Positions 50,874 to 60,208 of a stretch of DNA of 64,000 bases are shown piece after piece. This DNA comes from Taklimakanibacter sp021828105 (GTDB taxonomy: Bacteria; Pseudomonadota; Alphaproteobacteria; Rhizobiales; Aestuariivirgaceae): contig JAKATG010000031.1 in the NCBI GenBank assembly GCA_021828105.1, positions 6,683-70,682 of the forward strand, written 5' to 3'. The notes below the pieces were generated by a model. It had not been told where the DNA came from and ran no database searches. It worked only from the letters and a program-made list of their open reading frames with translations. Position 1 is the first letter of the stretch. Each line of letters starts with the position of its first letter. Both the position numbers and the translations under genes were made by a program.

Positions 50874-52357
50874 AGCCGCGCCGCCCGCCAGCGATAGATG
50901 AGCGGCCCGAAGAAGACGAGCGCCGCGATGACGAGCAGCGCCAGCGACAAAGGATGGGTGAAGAATACCGAGGCATCGCCCTGGCTGATGGTAAGCGCCC
51001 GGCGGAACTGTGCTTCGGCGAGGCGCCCCAGAATGAGGCCGATCACGCAAGGCGCCACCGGGAAATCATAGCGCCGCATCAGGAAGCCGAGGAGGCCGAC
51101 CAGAAAGAGCAGGATGAGATCGAAGGTCGAATTGTTGAGGCTGTAGACGCCCAAGGTCGAGAACAGCAGGATGCCGCCATAGAGAAGGGGCTGAGGAATG
51201 GCGAGGAGGCGCACCCAGAGCCCGGCGAGCGGCAGGTTCAGGATGAGCAGCATCATATTGCCGATATAGAGGCTGGCGATGAGCCCCCAGACGAGCGTCG
51301 AGGAGGACGAGAACAGCAAGGGACCCGGCTTCAGATTGTATTGCTCGAAAGCGGCGAGAAGGATGGCGGCGGTCGCCGAGGTGGGCAGGCCCAAGGTCAG
51401 AAGCGGAACGAGCACGCCGGCGACGGCCGCATTGTTGGCGGCCTCGGGCCCGGCCACGCCCTCGATGGCGCCCTTGCCGAATTCCTCAGGCTTCTTCGAC
51501 AGGCGCTTTTCGAGGAAATAAGACAGAAAGGTCGGGATCTCGGTGCCGCCGGCCGGCAGGGCGCCGAAGGGGAAGCCCAGAGCGGTGCCGCGCAGCCAAG
51601 GCTTCCAGGAGCGTCGCCATTCCTCGCGGGTCATGAACAGGGAGCCGCGAATGGGCATGACCTCGCCCGCCCGCATGTCGGGCCTGGACGCCATATAGAG
51701 CGCCTCGCCCACCGCGAAGAGGCCGACCGCGACCACCACGATATCGATGCCGCGCAACAGGCTCAAGATGCCGAAAGTCAGGCGCGGCTGGCCGGTCAGG
51801 ACATCGGTGCCGACAAGGCCGATGGCGAGGCCGAGCAGCAGGCTGGTGATGCCGCGCGACAGCGACAGGCCGAGGAGTGCCGAGACCGTGGTGAAGGCCA
51901 GCACCATGAGCGCGAAATATTCCGCCGGGCCAAAGAGCAGAGCGAGCTTGACGAAGAGCGGGGCCAGGAAGGTGATGGCGATGGTGCCCAAGGTGCCGGC
52001 GACGAAGGAGCCGATGGCGGCCGTGGCAAGCGCTGCCGCGCCACGGCCCTTCTTTGCCATCACATTGCCCTCGACCGCGGTGATGATGGAGCCGGACTCG
52101 CCCGGCGTGTTGAGCAGGATCGACGTCGTCGATGAGCCATACATCGCGCCGTAATAGAGTCCGGCGAACATGATGAAGGCGCCGGTCGGGTCGAGCTTGG
52201 CGGTGATCGGCAGCAGCAGAGCGATGGTGAGGGCAGGGCCGATGCCGGGCAGGATGCCGATGGCGGTGCCAAGCGTCGTGCCGAGCAGGCACCACATGAG
52301 GTTCATCGGCGTGATCGCCGTCGCGAAACCCTGCAGGAGCGAATGGAGCACGTCCAT
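50849..52357 (-). CDS. tctA: Tripartite tricarboxylate transporter permease TctA
   Basis: A 502-residue large membrane subunit of the tripartite tricarboxylate transporter, which imports tricarboxylates or other organic acids with a cation. The family start GTTLGTAIGILPGIGPALTI and the second half LPAGGTEIPTFLSYFLEKRL are present, with about 12 helices. It is the last gene of tctC-tctB-tctA on the minus strand and starts three bases before the stop of tctB. Substrate specificity is set by TctC and cannot be read here. Confidence 0.96.
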   Translation of the reverse strand: MDVLHSLLQGFATAITPMNLMWCLLGTTLGTAIGILPGIGPALTIALLLPITAKLDPTGAFIMFAGLYYGAMYGSSTTSILLNTPGESGSIITAVEGNVMAKKGRGAAALATAAIGSFVAGTLGTIAITFLAPLFVKLALLFGPAEYFALMVLAFTTVSALLGLSLSRGITSLLLGLAIGLVGTDVLTGQPRLTFGILSLLRGIDIVVVAVGLFAVGEALYMASRPDMRAGEVMPIRGSLFMTREEWRRSWKPWLRGTALGFPFGALPAGGTEIPTFLSYFLEKRLSKKPEEFGKGAIEGVAGPEAANNAAVAGVLVPLLTLGLPTSATAAILLAAFEQYNLKPGPLLFSSSSTLVWGLIASLYIGNMMLLILNLPLAGLWVRLLAIPQPLLYGGILLFSTLGVYSLNNSTFDLILLFLVGLLGFLMRRYDFPVAPCVIGLILGRLAEAQFRRALTISQGDASVFFTHPLSLALLVIAALVFFGPLIYRWRAARLQSAKASG

Positions 52358-52359
52358 GG

Positions 52360-52842
52360 CTACAAGACCCCTGCGAGGATGCCGGGCGGCAATTGCAACC
52401 CGAGCCCGTGCGTGAAGCCCAGATAGCTCGCCAGCACCAAGATGACCGCGACGATGCCGTCACGCAGGAAATTGCGGCTGCCGAAAGCGAAAGCCACGCA
52501 CAGGAAGAGGAATATTCCCGAAATCACGAAGCCCAGAGGTTTCAGGATATTGAGATGGATGAGAAGACCAGCGCCGATGATGAGCAAAGCGCGCCAGTCG
52601 GTGTCAAAACCCTCGGCCACGATCTCGCGCTTGGCGCCCGGCGCCCAGGCGTTCCAGACGAAATAGGCGCCGACGGCGGCGAGCGCCGCGGCGATGAAAT
52701 AGGGAAAGGCCTGCGGGCCGACGCGCGCATAGGTCGGTGGCACTTGCATTCCCAGGGAGTCGACGAAAACGATGAGGCCCAGCACGGCAAGGCCGAAGCC
52801 GATCGCGAGACCGGCTCCGGATCTTGGTGTGTTGTTCTCCAC
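52360..52842 (-). CDS. tctB: Tripartite tricarboxylate transporter small subunit TctB
   Basis: A 160-residue four-helix membrane protein that partners TctA. Family features are GLAVLGLIVFVDSLGMQVPP near the start and the paired helices at YFIAAALAAVGAYFVW and ILVLASYLGFTHGLG. Two starts compete: GTG at 52842, chosen here because it lies after the tctC stop, and TTG at 52869, which would overlap tctC. Confidence 0.9.
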   Translation of the reverse strand: MENNTPRSGAGLAIGFGLAVLGLIVFVDSLGMQVPPTYARVGPQAFPYFIAAALAAVGAYFVWNAWAPGAKREIVAEGFDTDWRALLIIGAGLLIHLNILKPLGFVISGIFLFLCVAFAFGSRNFLRDGIVAVILVLASYLGFTHGLGLQLPPGILAGVL

Positions 52843-52852
52843 GGGGGCCGCC

Positions 52853-53830
52853 CTACTGAACGAGGCCAATGCCTTTCAGGATCTCCGTGACGCGGGCATC
52901 TTCCGCGGCGAGGAGTTTGCCGAACTCATCGCCCGGCAGATAGAGATCGGTCCAGTTCTTGGCGGCGAGCACCTTCTTCCAGGCATCGCTCTTGACCGCG
53001 GCATCGACGGTGTCGAGCAGGGCCTTCTTCTGCTCGTCGTTGATGCCGGGCGGGGCGACGATGGCGCGCCAGTTGGCGAGATCGACATCGACGCCCTGTT
53101 CCTTGAGAGTCGGGATATCTATCCCTGCGACGCGCTCGGGCGCCGAAATGGCGAGCGCCCGCAACTCGCCCGATTTGATCTGGCCCTCCCATTCGCTGTA
53201 GCCCGAGATGCCGGCCACCACATGGCCGCCCATCACCGCGGCCAGCGCCTCGCCGCCGCCCGAGAAGGGCACGTAATTGAGCTTCGACACATCGGCGCCC
53301 GCCGCCTTGGCGATGAGGCCCGCCAGAATGTGATCGGTGCCGCCGGCCGAGCCGCCGCCCCAGGCGACCGCACCCGGATCGGCCTTGAGCTTGGCCACGA
53401 GGTCGGCGAGCGTCTTGATCTCGGACGAGCCCGGAACGACGATGACCTCATACTCGCCGGTGAGCCTGGCGATCGGCGTCGTGTCTTTGAGCGTCACGGC
53501 GGATTTGTTGGTGAGGATGGCGCCCACCATCACCAGGCCGTTGACCATCAGCACATTGTCCTTACCGGATTCCTGCCCGGCGAGCTGCGCCAGACCCACG
53601 GTGCCGCCGGCCCCCGGCACGTTCTCGACGGTGACCGCCTTGACGGCGCCACCTCCCTGCACCGCTTCCTGCATGGCGCGGGCCGTCTGGTCCCAGCCGC
53701 CGCCTGGCGCAGCAGGCGCGATGATGCGCAATTCGTCGAGCGCCAGAGCCGGAGTGGATGCGAGATTCGGATAAAGGCCGCCGGCCAGCAAAAGCGCCAT
53801 AGCCGAGGCAAGAAGGGTTCTACGGGTCAT
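52853..53830 (-). CDS. tctC: Tripartite tricarboxylate transporter substrate-binding protein TctC
   Basis: A 325-residue periplasmic binding protein of the TctC (Bug) family, with a signal peptide (RRTLLASAMALLLAGG) and the family segments IIAPAAPGGGWDQTARAMQE and YVPFSGGGEALAAVMGGHVVAG. It delivers an organic acid to TctAB. The ATG at 53830 begins the signal peptide. It is the first gene of tctCBA and is divergent from tctD, whose product is the likely regulator. Confidence 0.95.
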   Translation of the reverse strand: MTRRTLLASAMALLLAGGLYPNLASTPALALDELRIIAPAAPGGGWDQTARAMQEAVQGGGAVKAVTVENVPGAGGTVGLAQLAGQESGKDNVLMVNGLVMVGAILTNKSAVTLKDTTPIARLTGEYEVIVVPGSSEIKTLADLVAKLKADPGAVAWGGGSAGGTDHILAGLIAKAAGADVSKLNYVPFSGGGEALAAVMGGHVVAGISGYSEWEGQIKSGELRALAISAPERVAGIDIPTLKEQGVDVDLANWRAIVAPPGINDEQKKALLDTVDAAVKSDAWKKVLAAKNWTDLYLPGDEFGKLLAAEDARVTEILKGIGLVQ

Positions 53831-53912
53831 CGGGTTCCTCCACTTGTATCGATATCGACAGACGGCCATCTTGTTGTGGCCTAACTCATGGAGCCGCGTT
53901 TAAGCTCGAATC

Positions 53913-53930
53913 CTGTCATGAAGCTGTCAT
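53913..53930 (+). promoter_or_regulatory. Tandem CTGTCAT box for an OmpR/PhoB-type regulator
   Basis: CTGTCAT at 53913 is repeated at 53924, an 11-bp period with the spacer GAAG. This is the geometry of sites for OmpR/PhoB-type winged-helix dimers and each half equals the E. coli Pho-box half. It is in the gap between tctC and tctD and so probably binds TctD, though PhoB itself cannot be excluded. Confidence 0.6.
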
Positions 53931-53951
53931 TGCCACAAGCGGTTTTATACT
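53924..53951 (+). promoter_or_regulatory. Probable activated promoter of tctDE
   Basis: TATACT at 53946-53951 looks like a -10 hexamer. The -35 position is taken by CTGTCA of the second half box at 53924 (a weak match to TTGACA), with 16 bases between. This is how response-regulator boxes replace a -35. Confidence 0.5.
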
Positions 53952-53967
53952 CGGTCCTTGGCGCCAG

Positions 53968-54642
53968 ATGCGGATCCTGATCGTCGAGGACACGCCGGAT
54001 GTCGGCGAAGCCATCGTCGCTGCCATGTCGCGGGCGGGATATGCGGTCGACTGGCAGATGACGGGAGAGGGTGCGCGTGATGCGCTCAATGTGCAGTCCT
54101 ATGACCTCATCATTCTCGATGTGATGCTGCCCGATATCGACGGCTTCACGCTTCTGGGCGAGATCCGGGCCCGCAAGATCGACACGGCGGTGCTGGTCCT
54201 GACGGCGCGCTCACAGGTCGACGACCGGGTGAGCGCGCTCGATCTCGGCGCCGATGATTATCTGGTCAAGCCTTTCGACTTCCGCGAGCTCGAAGCGAGA
54301 GCCCGGGCGCTCGGCCGGCGGCGGCATGGCGCGACGGTGAGCCGGCTCGAGGTCGGCGATGTGGTTCTCGACCAGGCGGCGCGGCTGGTGATGGTCGCCG
54401 GCGAAAGAGTGGACCTCACGCGGCGCGAAGTGGCGCTGCTCGAAGTGCTGATGGCGCGGCCGCAGAGGGTGTTCAGCAAGGCCGAGCTCCTGAACCAGCT
54501 CTTCGGCTTCGGCGAGGAGGCGAACGAAAACGCCATCGAGCTCTATGTCGCGCGGCTCCGCCGCAAGCTCGGCGCCGCCAGTATGGAAATCAGGACCTTG
54601 CGTGGCCTCGGCTATCAGGCAGGGACGATCGATGAGAAGTAG
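53968..54642 (+). CDS. tctD: Two-component response regulator TctD (OmpR/PhoB family)
   Basis: A 224-residue response regulator. The receiver domain has acidic residues in IVEDTPDVGE, the phospho-acceptor Asp51 in LIILDVMLPDIDG, Thr79 and Lys101 in VKPFDFRELEARA. The carboxy-terminal winged helix of the OmpR type includes LTRREVALLEVLMARPQRV and ELYVARLRRKLGA. It is divergent from tctCBA and is expected to activate that operon in response to TctE. Its stop overlaps the tctE start by 11 bases. Confidence 0.94.
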   Translation: MRILIVEDTPDVGEAIVAAMSRAGYAVDWQMTGEGARDALNVQSYDLIILDVMLPDIDGFTLLGEIRARKIDTAVLVLTARSQVDDRVSALDLGADDYLVKPFDFRELEARARALGRRRHGATVSRLEVGDVVLDQAARLVMVAGERVDLTRREVALLEVLMARPQRVFSKAELLNQLFGFGEEANENAIELYVARLRRKLGAASMEIRTLRGLGYQAGTIDEK

Positions 54643-56002
54643 GTCGTCGCTGTTCTGGCGGCTCGCCGGCCTGATCTCGGCCATACTTCTCGGCGGCGCC
54701 GCGGTGCTCGCCTTTGCCGCATCCAACTATGCCGAGACCGCCGCCGATGATGCCTATGACCGCGTGCTCTATGGCGCCGTGCGCCAGATCAGCGAGACGC
54801 TCTCGGCCGAGAACGGCGTGGTCGAGGCGCAAGTCCCGGTGTCGGCGCTCGAGACGCTGTCGATCTCGCGCAGTGCCAGGATCTATTACCGCATCGCGAC
54901 CGCCGGTGCGGCGAATGTCACGGGCTACGACGATCTTCCCTTTCCGCCGGGCGCCGAAGCCGGCGGCGCCGGGCCATTCGTCGGCGATACGACATTCAGG
55001 GGCCACCCGATCCGGATCGCCGCCGTCGGGCGCTACTTCGCCGAAGCCAATGGCTGGGTCATGACCGTGGTCGGGCAGACGCTTGAGGCCCGCGATGCGC
55101 TTGCCCGTGATCTTACCTTCAAGGCCATGGTGCTGGTCGGCGTCATGAGCTTCCTGGCGCTCGCCGGCATGATCGTGGCGATCAGGCTCGCCTTGCGGCC
55201 GCTTGCGGATATCGAGGCGGCACTGCTCAAGCGGCCGCCCAATGTGCTGACCCCTCTCGATGTCGAAGCCCCGGCCGAGATCGCCACCCTCATTTCCGCC
55301 ATCAACAATTTCATGGAGCGCCTGGCGGGACGGCTCGCCGCCATGCAGCGCTTCATCGCCGATTCGGCCCACCAGATCCGCACGCCCTTGACGGCGCTCA
55401 CCGGACAGGTCGAGCTGCTTGCCGCGGAAAAGGACCAGGCGAGACGCAAGCATCATATGGAGCGGGTCAAGGCGCGCACCGCCGAGCTCGCACGCCTCAC
55501 CAACCAGCTGCTCAGCGACGCGATGGTCAGCCATCGCGCCGAAACCATGGGGCAGTCGGAGGTGGATGTGGCGATGCTGGCGCGCGAGGCGTTGGCCAGC
55601 GCCGTGCCGATCTCGCTCGACCGCGACATCACGGTCGCCTTCGACGCGCCGGCGGAACCCGCGGTAATGCACGGCGATGCGGTGAGCCTCAGAGAGGCGT
55701 TCAAGAACGTCATAGAGAACGCCATCCAGCATGGCGCGCGTTCGCTCCTGCGCGTCGTCGTGCGCAAGACAGGGACCGGAATCGAAATCGAAATCGCCGA
55801 TGACGGGCCGGGGATTCCAGCCGAGCAGTGGCCACAGGCGACCGAACGGTTCTTCCGCGGCAAATCTTCAGGTCCGGGTTCCGGTCTCGGCCTCGCCATC
55901 GCCAAAGAGGTGATCCAAAATCATGGCGGCGAAATCCGGTTCGCGGCGGCGGAGGGGATATTCTCGGTGCTTTTCCGGTTCGATGGGATCAAGGCTTCAT
56001 GA
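54632..56002 (+). CDS. tctE: Sensor histidine kinase (TctE-like)
   Basis: A 456-residue inner-membrane kinase. Two membrane helices (residues about 9-29 and 168-188) enclose a periplasmic domain. The phospho-acceptor is His247 in FIADSAHQIRTPLTALTGQ. The ATP domain has the N box NVIENAIQHGA, G1 DDGPGIP and G2 GSGLGLAIAKEV. The ATG at 54632 lies inside the tctD end and gives a normal membrane-anchor start. Its stop overlaps the start of a binding-protein gene (ATGA), so the three proteins are made together. Confidence 0.93.
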   Translation: MRSRSSLFWRLAGLISAILLGGAAVLAFAASNYAETAADDAYDRVLYGAVRQISETLSAENGVVEAQVPVSALETLSISRSARIYYRIATAGAANVTGYDDLPFPPGAEAGGAGPFVGDTTFRGHPIRIAAVGRYFAEANGWVMTVVGQTLEARDALARDLTFKAMVLVGVMSFLALAGMIVAIRLALRPLADIEAALLKRPPNVLTPLDVEAPAEIATLISAINNFMERLAGRLAAMQRFIADSAHQIRTPLTALTGQVELLAAEKDQARRKHHMERVKARTAELARLTNQLLSDAMVSHRAETMGQSEVDVAMLAREALASAVPISLDRDITVAFDAPAEPAVMHGDAVSLREAFKNVIENAIQHGARSLLRVVVRKTGTGIEIEIADDGPGIPAEQWPQATERFFRGKSSGPGSGLGLAIAKEVIQNHGGEIRFAAAEGIFSVLFRFDGIKAS

Positions 56003-57072
56003 CCAGGCGCTGCCATTCTCTCCTGGCTGTGATCTTTCTCGCGACAATGGCAAGCCTCGCCGCGGCCAAGGAGAATTACCGCTTTCCGGCGGTCGGACAG
56101 GAAACCGGCGTGCTCACCATCCATGCGGTCGCCGATCTCAGCGCCATCGAGCCGATGATCCGGGATTTCCAAGAGAGCCAGCCCGGCATCACGGTCGACT
56201 ACACGGATTATCTGACCAACGAGCTCTATGATCTTCTCGTGGCGCAATGCGCCAAAGGCGAAACGATGGCCGACATCGTCATCTCGTCCTCGGTCGACCA
56301 CATCGCCAAGCTCGCCAATGACGGCTGCGCCCAAACCTATTCCTCGCTCAACACCAGCCGCACCCCGGATTGGGCGAAATGGCGCGACGAGGTCTTCGGC
56401 TTCACCTTCGAGCCGGCGGTCATCGTCTATAACCGCAATCTGGTTCCCGCGGCCGACGTCCCGCGCACGCATCATGATCTCGCCGAGCTGCTCAGGACCA
56501 AGCCTCAGCTCTATGACGGCAAGATCGGCACCTACGATATCGAGCAGTCGGGCATCGGCTATCTCTTTGCCTTCTTCGACACGCAGCAGTCGAATATCTT
56601 CGGCCGGCTGCTCGAAAGCTTCGGGCGCTCGCGCGCGGCGTTGCGCTGCTGCACCGGTGAGTTGCTGGCGCGGATCGAATCGGGCGAATTGCTGATTGGC
56701 TACAATCTCCTGAGCTCCTATGCCTATGGCCGCTACAAGGCCGGCGCGCCGATCGGCATCGTCATGCCGCGCGACTACACGCTGGTTCTGAGCCGCACCG
56801 CGATGATCCCCAAGACGGCAGGGCATCCGGATCTCGGCCGGAAATTCCTCGATTATGCCGTGTCGAGCCGCGGACAGGCGGTGGCGGCGGAGAAGTCCTT
56901 CTTCTTCTCCTTCGACCGGCCGGTGCCGCCGGGGGTAGATGCGGTCGATCCGGGCACGGGCTCGGGCGTCTATCGGCCGATCGTCATCGGTCCGGCCTTG
57001 CTCTCGACCCTCGACCGGCAGAACCGCCGGCGGTTCCTCTCCGAATGGAAGGCGTCCATGGAGCGGGACTAG
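55999..57072 (+). CDS. Periplasmic solute-binding protein linked to the TctDE sensor
   Basis: A 357-residue protein with a signal peptide (LLAVIFLATMASLAAA) and the fold of iron- or phosphoglycerate-type periplasmic binding proteins: LTIHAVADLSAIEPMIRDFQ and ITVDYTDYLTNELYDLLVAQ, then GFTFEPAVIVYNRNLV. No permease or ATPase gene is beside it. Because its ATG overlaps the tctE stop, it probably presents ligand to the TctE sensor domain rather than to a transporter, like PgtC in phosphoglycerate signalling. The ligand is not known; a Cys pair (RCCTG) is unusual. Confidence 0.82.
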   Translation: MTRRCHSLLAVIFLATMASLAAAKENYRFPAVGQETGVLTIHAVADLSAIEPMIRDFQESQPGITVDYTDYLTNELYDLLVAQCAKGETMADIVISSSVDHIAKLANDGCAQTYSSLNTSRTPDWAKWRDEVFGFTFEPAVIVYNRNLVPAADVPRTHHDLAELLRTKPQLYDGKIGTYDIEQSGIGYLFAFFDTQQSNIFGRLLESFGRSRAALRCCTGELLARIESGELLIGYNLLSSYAYGRYKAGAPIGIVMPRDYTLVLSRTAMIPKTAGHPDLGRKFLDYAVSSRGQAVAAEKSFFFSFDRPVPPGVDAVDPGTGSGVYRPIVIGPALLSTLDRQNRRRFLSEWKASMERD

Positions 57073-57162
57073 CGGCGATCGGTAGCGAATTTCGCCCCTT
57101 CTTGACGGCATCTGGAAATAACGCGGCCGCGGCGCCATATATTCATATCAGGAGCGCTGGCC

Positions 57163-58563
57163 ATGAAATTGGTACGCTTGGCCCTTTTGGCGGCTGTTCT
57201 GGCTGTGGCGGCAGGTGCTCTTCTCTCTCCGGCGACGGCGGAGACGGGCGCGCCCAAGGTCGCCCTATTGATCGAGATCGACGGCGCCATTGGCCCCGCG
57301 ACGGCCCGGCTGGTGAAGGACGGCTTGGCCTCGGCGACCGAAAGACGCGCCGAAGTGGTCATCCTGCGCCTCAACACGCCGGGCGGACTTGCCACCAGCA
57401 TGCGCGAAATCATCGCCGATGTGCTCGCCTCTCCTGTCCCCGTCGTCGGCTATGTAGCACCCTCCGGCGGCCATGCGGCAAGCGCCGGCACCTATATCCT
57501 CTATGCGACGCATGTGGCGGCCATGGCGCCGGGCACCAATCTCGGCGCTGCGACGCCGGTCGAGATCGGAGCACCTTTCCCGGGGCTTCCGAGCGGGGAG
57601 GACGGCAACAAGGACACCACCGGCAAGGATGAAAAGAATCCGGCACCGTCCGCTCCGCCCAAGGATGCGATGTCGGCGAAAGCCACCAACGATGCCGTCG
57701 CCCTCATCCGCAGCTTGGCGGAGCTGCATGGACGCAACGCCGACTGGGGCGAAAAGGCGGTGCGCGAAGCGGCAAGCCTCTCGGCCAACGCAGCCCTCGA
57801 TCAACGCGTCATCGATCTGGTGGTCCCCGACATCAACGGCCTGCTCCAGTCGATCGATGGACGCAAGGTCGAGATTGCCGGCAGCCCACGGAGCCTCCAG
57901 ACGAAAGGGTTGCCGGTCGAAACATTCGAACCCGGCTGGCTTATCCGTCTCCTGGCGGTGATCACCGATCCCAATATCGCCATCCTGCTCATGATCGTCG
58001 GCGTCTATGGCATCATTTTCGAATTCATGAGCCCCGGCGCGGTCGCGCCCGGCGTCATCGGCACGATCAGCCTGCTGCTCGGCCTCTACGCGCTCAACCT
58101 CCTGCCCATCGACTATACCGGCCTTGCTCTGATGCTGCTCGGCATCGGCTTCCTCATCGTCGAGGCCTTCAACCCGACGGTCGTTCTCGGCGTCGGCGGT
58201 CTTGCGGCCTTCCTCCTCGGCGCGGCGATGCTGTTCAGGGTACAGGCTCCGGGCTATCAGCTGTCCTGGACCATCATGGCCGTCGCGGCGGCGCTGATGG
58301 CCGGGCTGTTCGTCCTCACCGGCCGGTATCTGTGGAGCGCACGCAAGAACCCGGTGCGGGTCGGGGCTCAGGCCATGCGTGGAAGCTCCGCCGAGATCCT
58401 CGACTGGTCGGAGCATTCGGGCCACGTGCTGGCGCAAGGCGAGCGCTGGCGGGCGCAAAGCGATGAAATGCTCAGGGCCGGCGATGAGGTGGAAATTGCC
58501 GACGTGAAAGACTTGACTCTCACCGTGCGCCGTCGCCGGACCAGCTTGGGAGAACCTCCATGA
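57163..58563 (+). CDS. NfeD family membrane-bound serine protease
   Basis: A 466-residue NfeD1-type protein: a signal peptide, a ClpP-like protease domain (residues about 30-230) with NTPGGLATSMREIIADVL and the catalytic-serine region GHAASAGTYILYATH, four hydrophobic helices (about 260-400), and a carboxy-terminal NfeD OB-fold domain. Related proteins cleave the carboxy end of the stomatin partner. The stomatin gene follows with overlapping stop and start. The segment rich in Lys/Asp/Pro at 145-175 (GEDGNKDTTGKDEKNPAPS) is a linker insertion. Confidence 0.9.
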   Translation: MKLVRLALLAAVLAVAAGALLSPATAETGAPKVALLIEIDGAIGPATARLVKDGLASATERRAEVVILRLNTPGGLATSMREIIADVLASPVPVVGYVAPSGGHAASAGTYILYATHVAAMAPGTNLGAATPVEIGAPFPGLPSGEDGNKDTTGKDEKNPAPSAPPKDAMSAKATNDAVALIRSLAELHGRNADWGEKAVREAASLSANAALDQRVIDLVVPDINGLLQSIDGRKVEIAGSPRSLQTKGLPVETFEPGWLIRLLAVITDPNIAILLMIVGVYGIIFEFMSPGAVAPGVIGTISLLLGLYALNLLPIDYTGLALMLLGIGFLIVEAFNPTVVLGVGGLAAFLLGAAMLFRVQAPGYQLSWTIMAVAAALMAGLFVLTGRYLWSARKNPVRVGAQAMRGSSAEILDWSEHSGHVLAQGERWRAQSDEMLRAGDEVEIADVKDLTLTVRRRRTSLGEPP

Positions 58564-59324
58564 TGCTCGACTATCTCGCTTATCTGGTGCTCGCCGTCAT
58601 CGTCATCCTGTTCTTCACCTCGGCCATACGGATCCTGCGCGAGTATCAGCGCGGCGTCATCTTCACCCTCGGACGCTTCACCGGCGTGAAGGGGCCGGGC
58701 CTCATCGTCCTCATTCCCTTCGTGCAGCAGATGGTACGGGTAGACCTGCGCGTCGTGGTGCAGGACGTGCCGCCGCAGGACGTGATCTCGCGCGACAACG
58801 TTTCGGTCAAGGTGAACGCCGTCCTCTATTTCCGCATCGTCGATCCGGAGCGCGCGATCATCAAGGTCGAAGACTTCATGGCGGCGACGAGCCAGCTCGC
58901 ACAGACCACCTTGCGCTCGGTCCTCGGCAAGCATGAGCTCGACGAAATGCTGGCGGAACGCGACCGACTCAACAGCGACATCCAGGAGATCCTCGATCAG
59001 CAGACCGACGCCTGGGGCATCAAGGTCACCAATGTCGAGATCAAGCATGTCGATCTCAATGAAAGCATGATTCGCGCCATCGCCAAGCAGGCGGAGGCCG
59101 AGCGGTTGCGCCGCGCCAAGGTGATCAATGCCGAGGGCGAGCAGCAGGCGGCAGAGAAGCTCGTGGAGGCAGGCCGCATGCTCGCCCAGGAATCGCAGGC
59201 GATGCAACTGCGCTATTTCGCGGCACTCCACGACATCGCCGGCGAACGGTCATCGACCGTGGTCTTTCCCATACCCATAGACCTGTTCGCGCATCTGAAA
59301 GCTGCGGCCGGCGAAACGAAGTAG
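58560..59324 (+). CDS. Stomatin/SPFH domain protein
   Basis: A 254-residue membrane protein with an amino-terminal anchor (YLAYLVLAVIVILFFTSAI) and an SPFH/Band 7 domain: GVIFTLGRFTGVKGPGLIVL, DVISRDNVSVKVNAVLYFRI and the helical end EAERLRRAKVINAEGEQQAA. It is a scaffold of detergent-resistant membrane areas and substrate of the NfeD protease. The ATG overlaps the NfeD stop (ATGA). It is convergent with the TerC gene, 15 bases apart. Confidence 0.94.
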   Translation: MMLDYLAYLVLAVIVILFFTSAIRILREYQRGVIFTLGRFTGVKGPGLIVLIPFVQQMVRVDLRVVVQDVPPQDVISRDNVSVKVNAVLYFRIVDPERAIIKVEDFMAATSQLAQTTLRSVLGKHELDEMLAERDRLNSDIQEILDQQTDAWGIKVTNVEIKHVDLNESMIRAIAKQAEAERLRRAKVINAEGEQQAAEKLVEAGRMLAQESQAMQLRYFAALHDIAGERSSTVVFPIPIDLFAHLKAAAGETK

Positions 59325-59339
59325 CGCCGGCGCCGCCCC

Positions 59340-60041
59340 TCACATGGGCCCGCGGCCATGCGCTTCGGCTTCTCCAGCGCGGGACTTGAGCCAGTAGCCG
59401 ACGGCCACCACCAGGGCGGCGCCGACGGCGGCTATCACATAGACGATATTGGAATGCGGCTCGATGGCGAAGCGGTCGGCGACGATATGATCGGTGGCGA
59501 TCATCTCGCCGGCGATCCAGCCGAGAAGGGCAGCACCCGCCCAGACGATGATCGGGAACTTCTCGATCATCTTCATGATGATCTGCGAACCGACCATGAT
59601 GAGCGGGATGGACAGAGCGAGACCGAAGCCGAACAGCCAGGGATCGCCCTTCGATACCGCGGCAATGGCGACGACGTTGTCGAGGCTCATCACCGCATCA
59701 GCGATGGCGATCGTCCACACCGCCTTATAAAGCTTGTCGGAGGCGGCGATGTTCTTCTCTTCAGCCTCCTCGCCCTTGGCGAGCTTCACGGCGATCCACA
59801 GGAGGAGAAGTCCGCCCACGACCTTGAGGAACGGAATGACCAGGAGATGGGCGATGACCGCGGCGAAAATGATGCGCAGCAGGATAGCGACGCCGGCACC
59901 CAGCACGATGCCCCAGGTCCGCACATTCGGCGGCAGCGAGCGGCAGGCCAGCGCGATGACGACGGCATTGTCGCCCGAGAGCAGGAGATCGATCCAGATG
60001 ATCTGAAGGATGGCGAAGGAGCTGGCCAGCAAATAGTCCAT
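59340..60041 (-). CDS. TerC family membrane protein (YjbE type)
   Basis: A 233-residue inner-membrane protein of the TerC family, thought to export metal ions such as manganese. Family marks are IWIDLLLSGDNAVVIALACR and AIADAVMSLDNVVAIAAVSK, with the acidic residues that bind metal in the helices, and a carboxy-terminal helix. About seven helices. I searched the upstream 150 bases for a manganese riboswitch by eye and found no match. It faces the stomatin gene. Confidence 0.92.
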   Translation of the reverse strand: MDYLLASSFAILQIIWIDLLLSGDNAVVIALACRSLPPNVRTWGIVLGAGVAILLRIIFAAVIAHLLVIPFLKVVGGLLLLWIAVKLAKGEEAEEKNIAASDKLYKAVWTIAIADAVMSLDNVVAIAAVSKGDPWLFGFGLALSIPLIMVGSQIIMKMIEKFPIIVWAGAALLGWIAGEMIATDHIVADRFAIEPHSNIVYVIAAVGAALVVAVGYWLKSRAGEAEAHGRGPM

Positions 60042-60208
60042 GACAACGCCGATATGAGGGAGATTTGCCCAAAATCCAAGAGCTAAAGCGCGAGACCTTC
60101 AGATCGGGTCGCCTCTGTGCTTTATCCTTTTGTTGCGTATGGTCTTTTCGGAAGGCAGATGCCGCTCTTCCGGCCAGGTGGCGCAAGCGAATCGCGGGCG
60201 ACAATCCT

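Noticed and set aside
60042..60200. Manganese riboswitch (yybP-ykoY) upstream of the TerC gene
   Set aside because: The conserved loop sequences of that riboswitch could not be found on the minus strand before the start.
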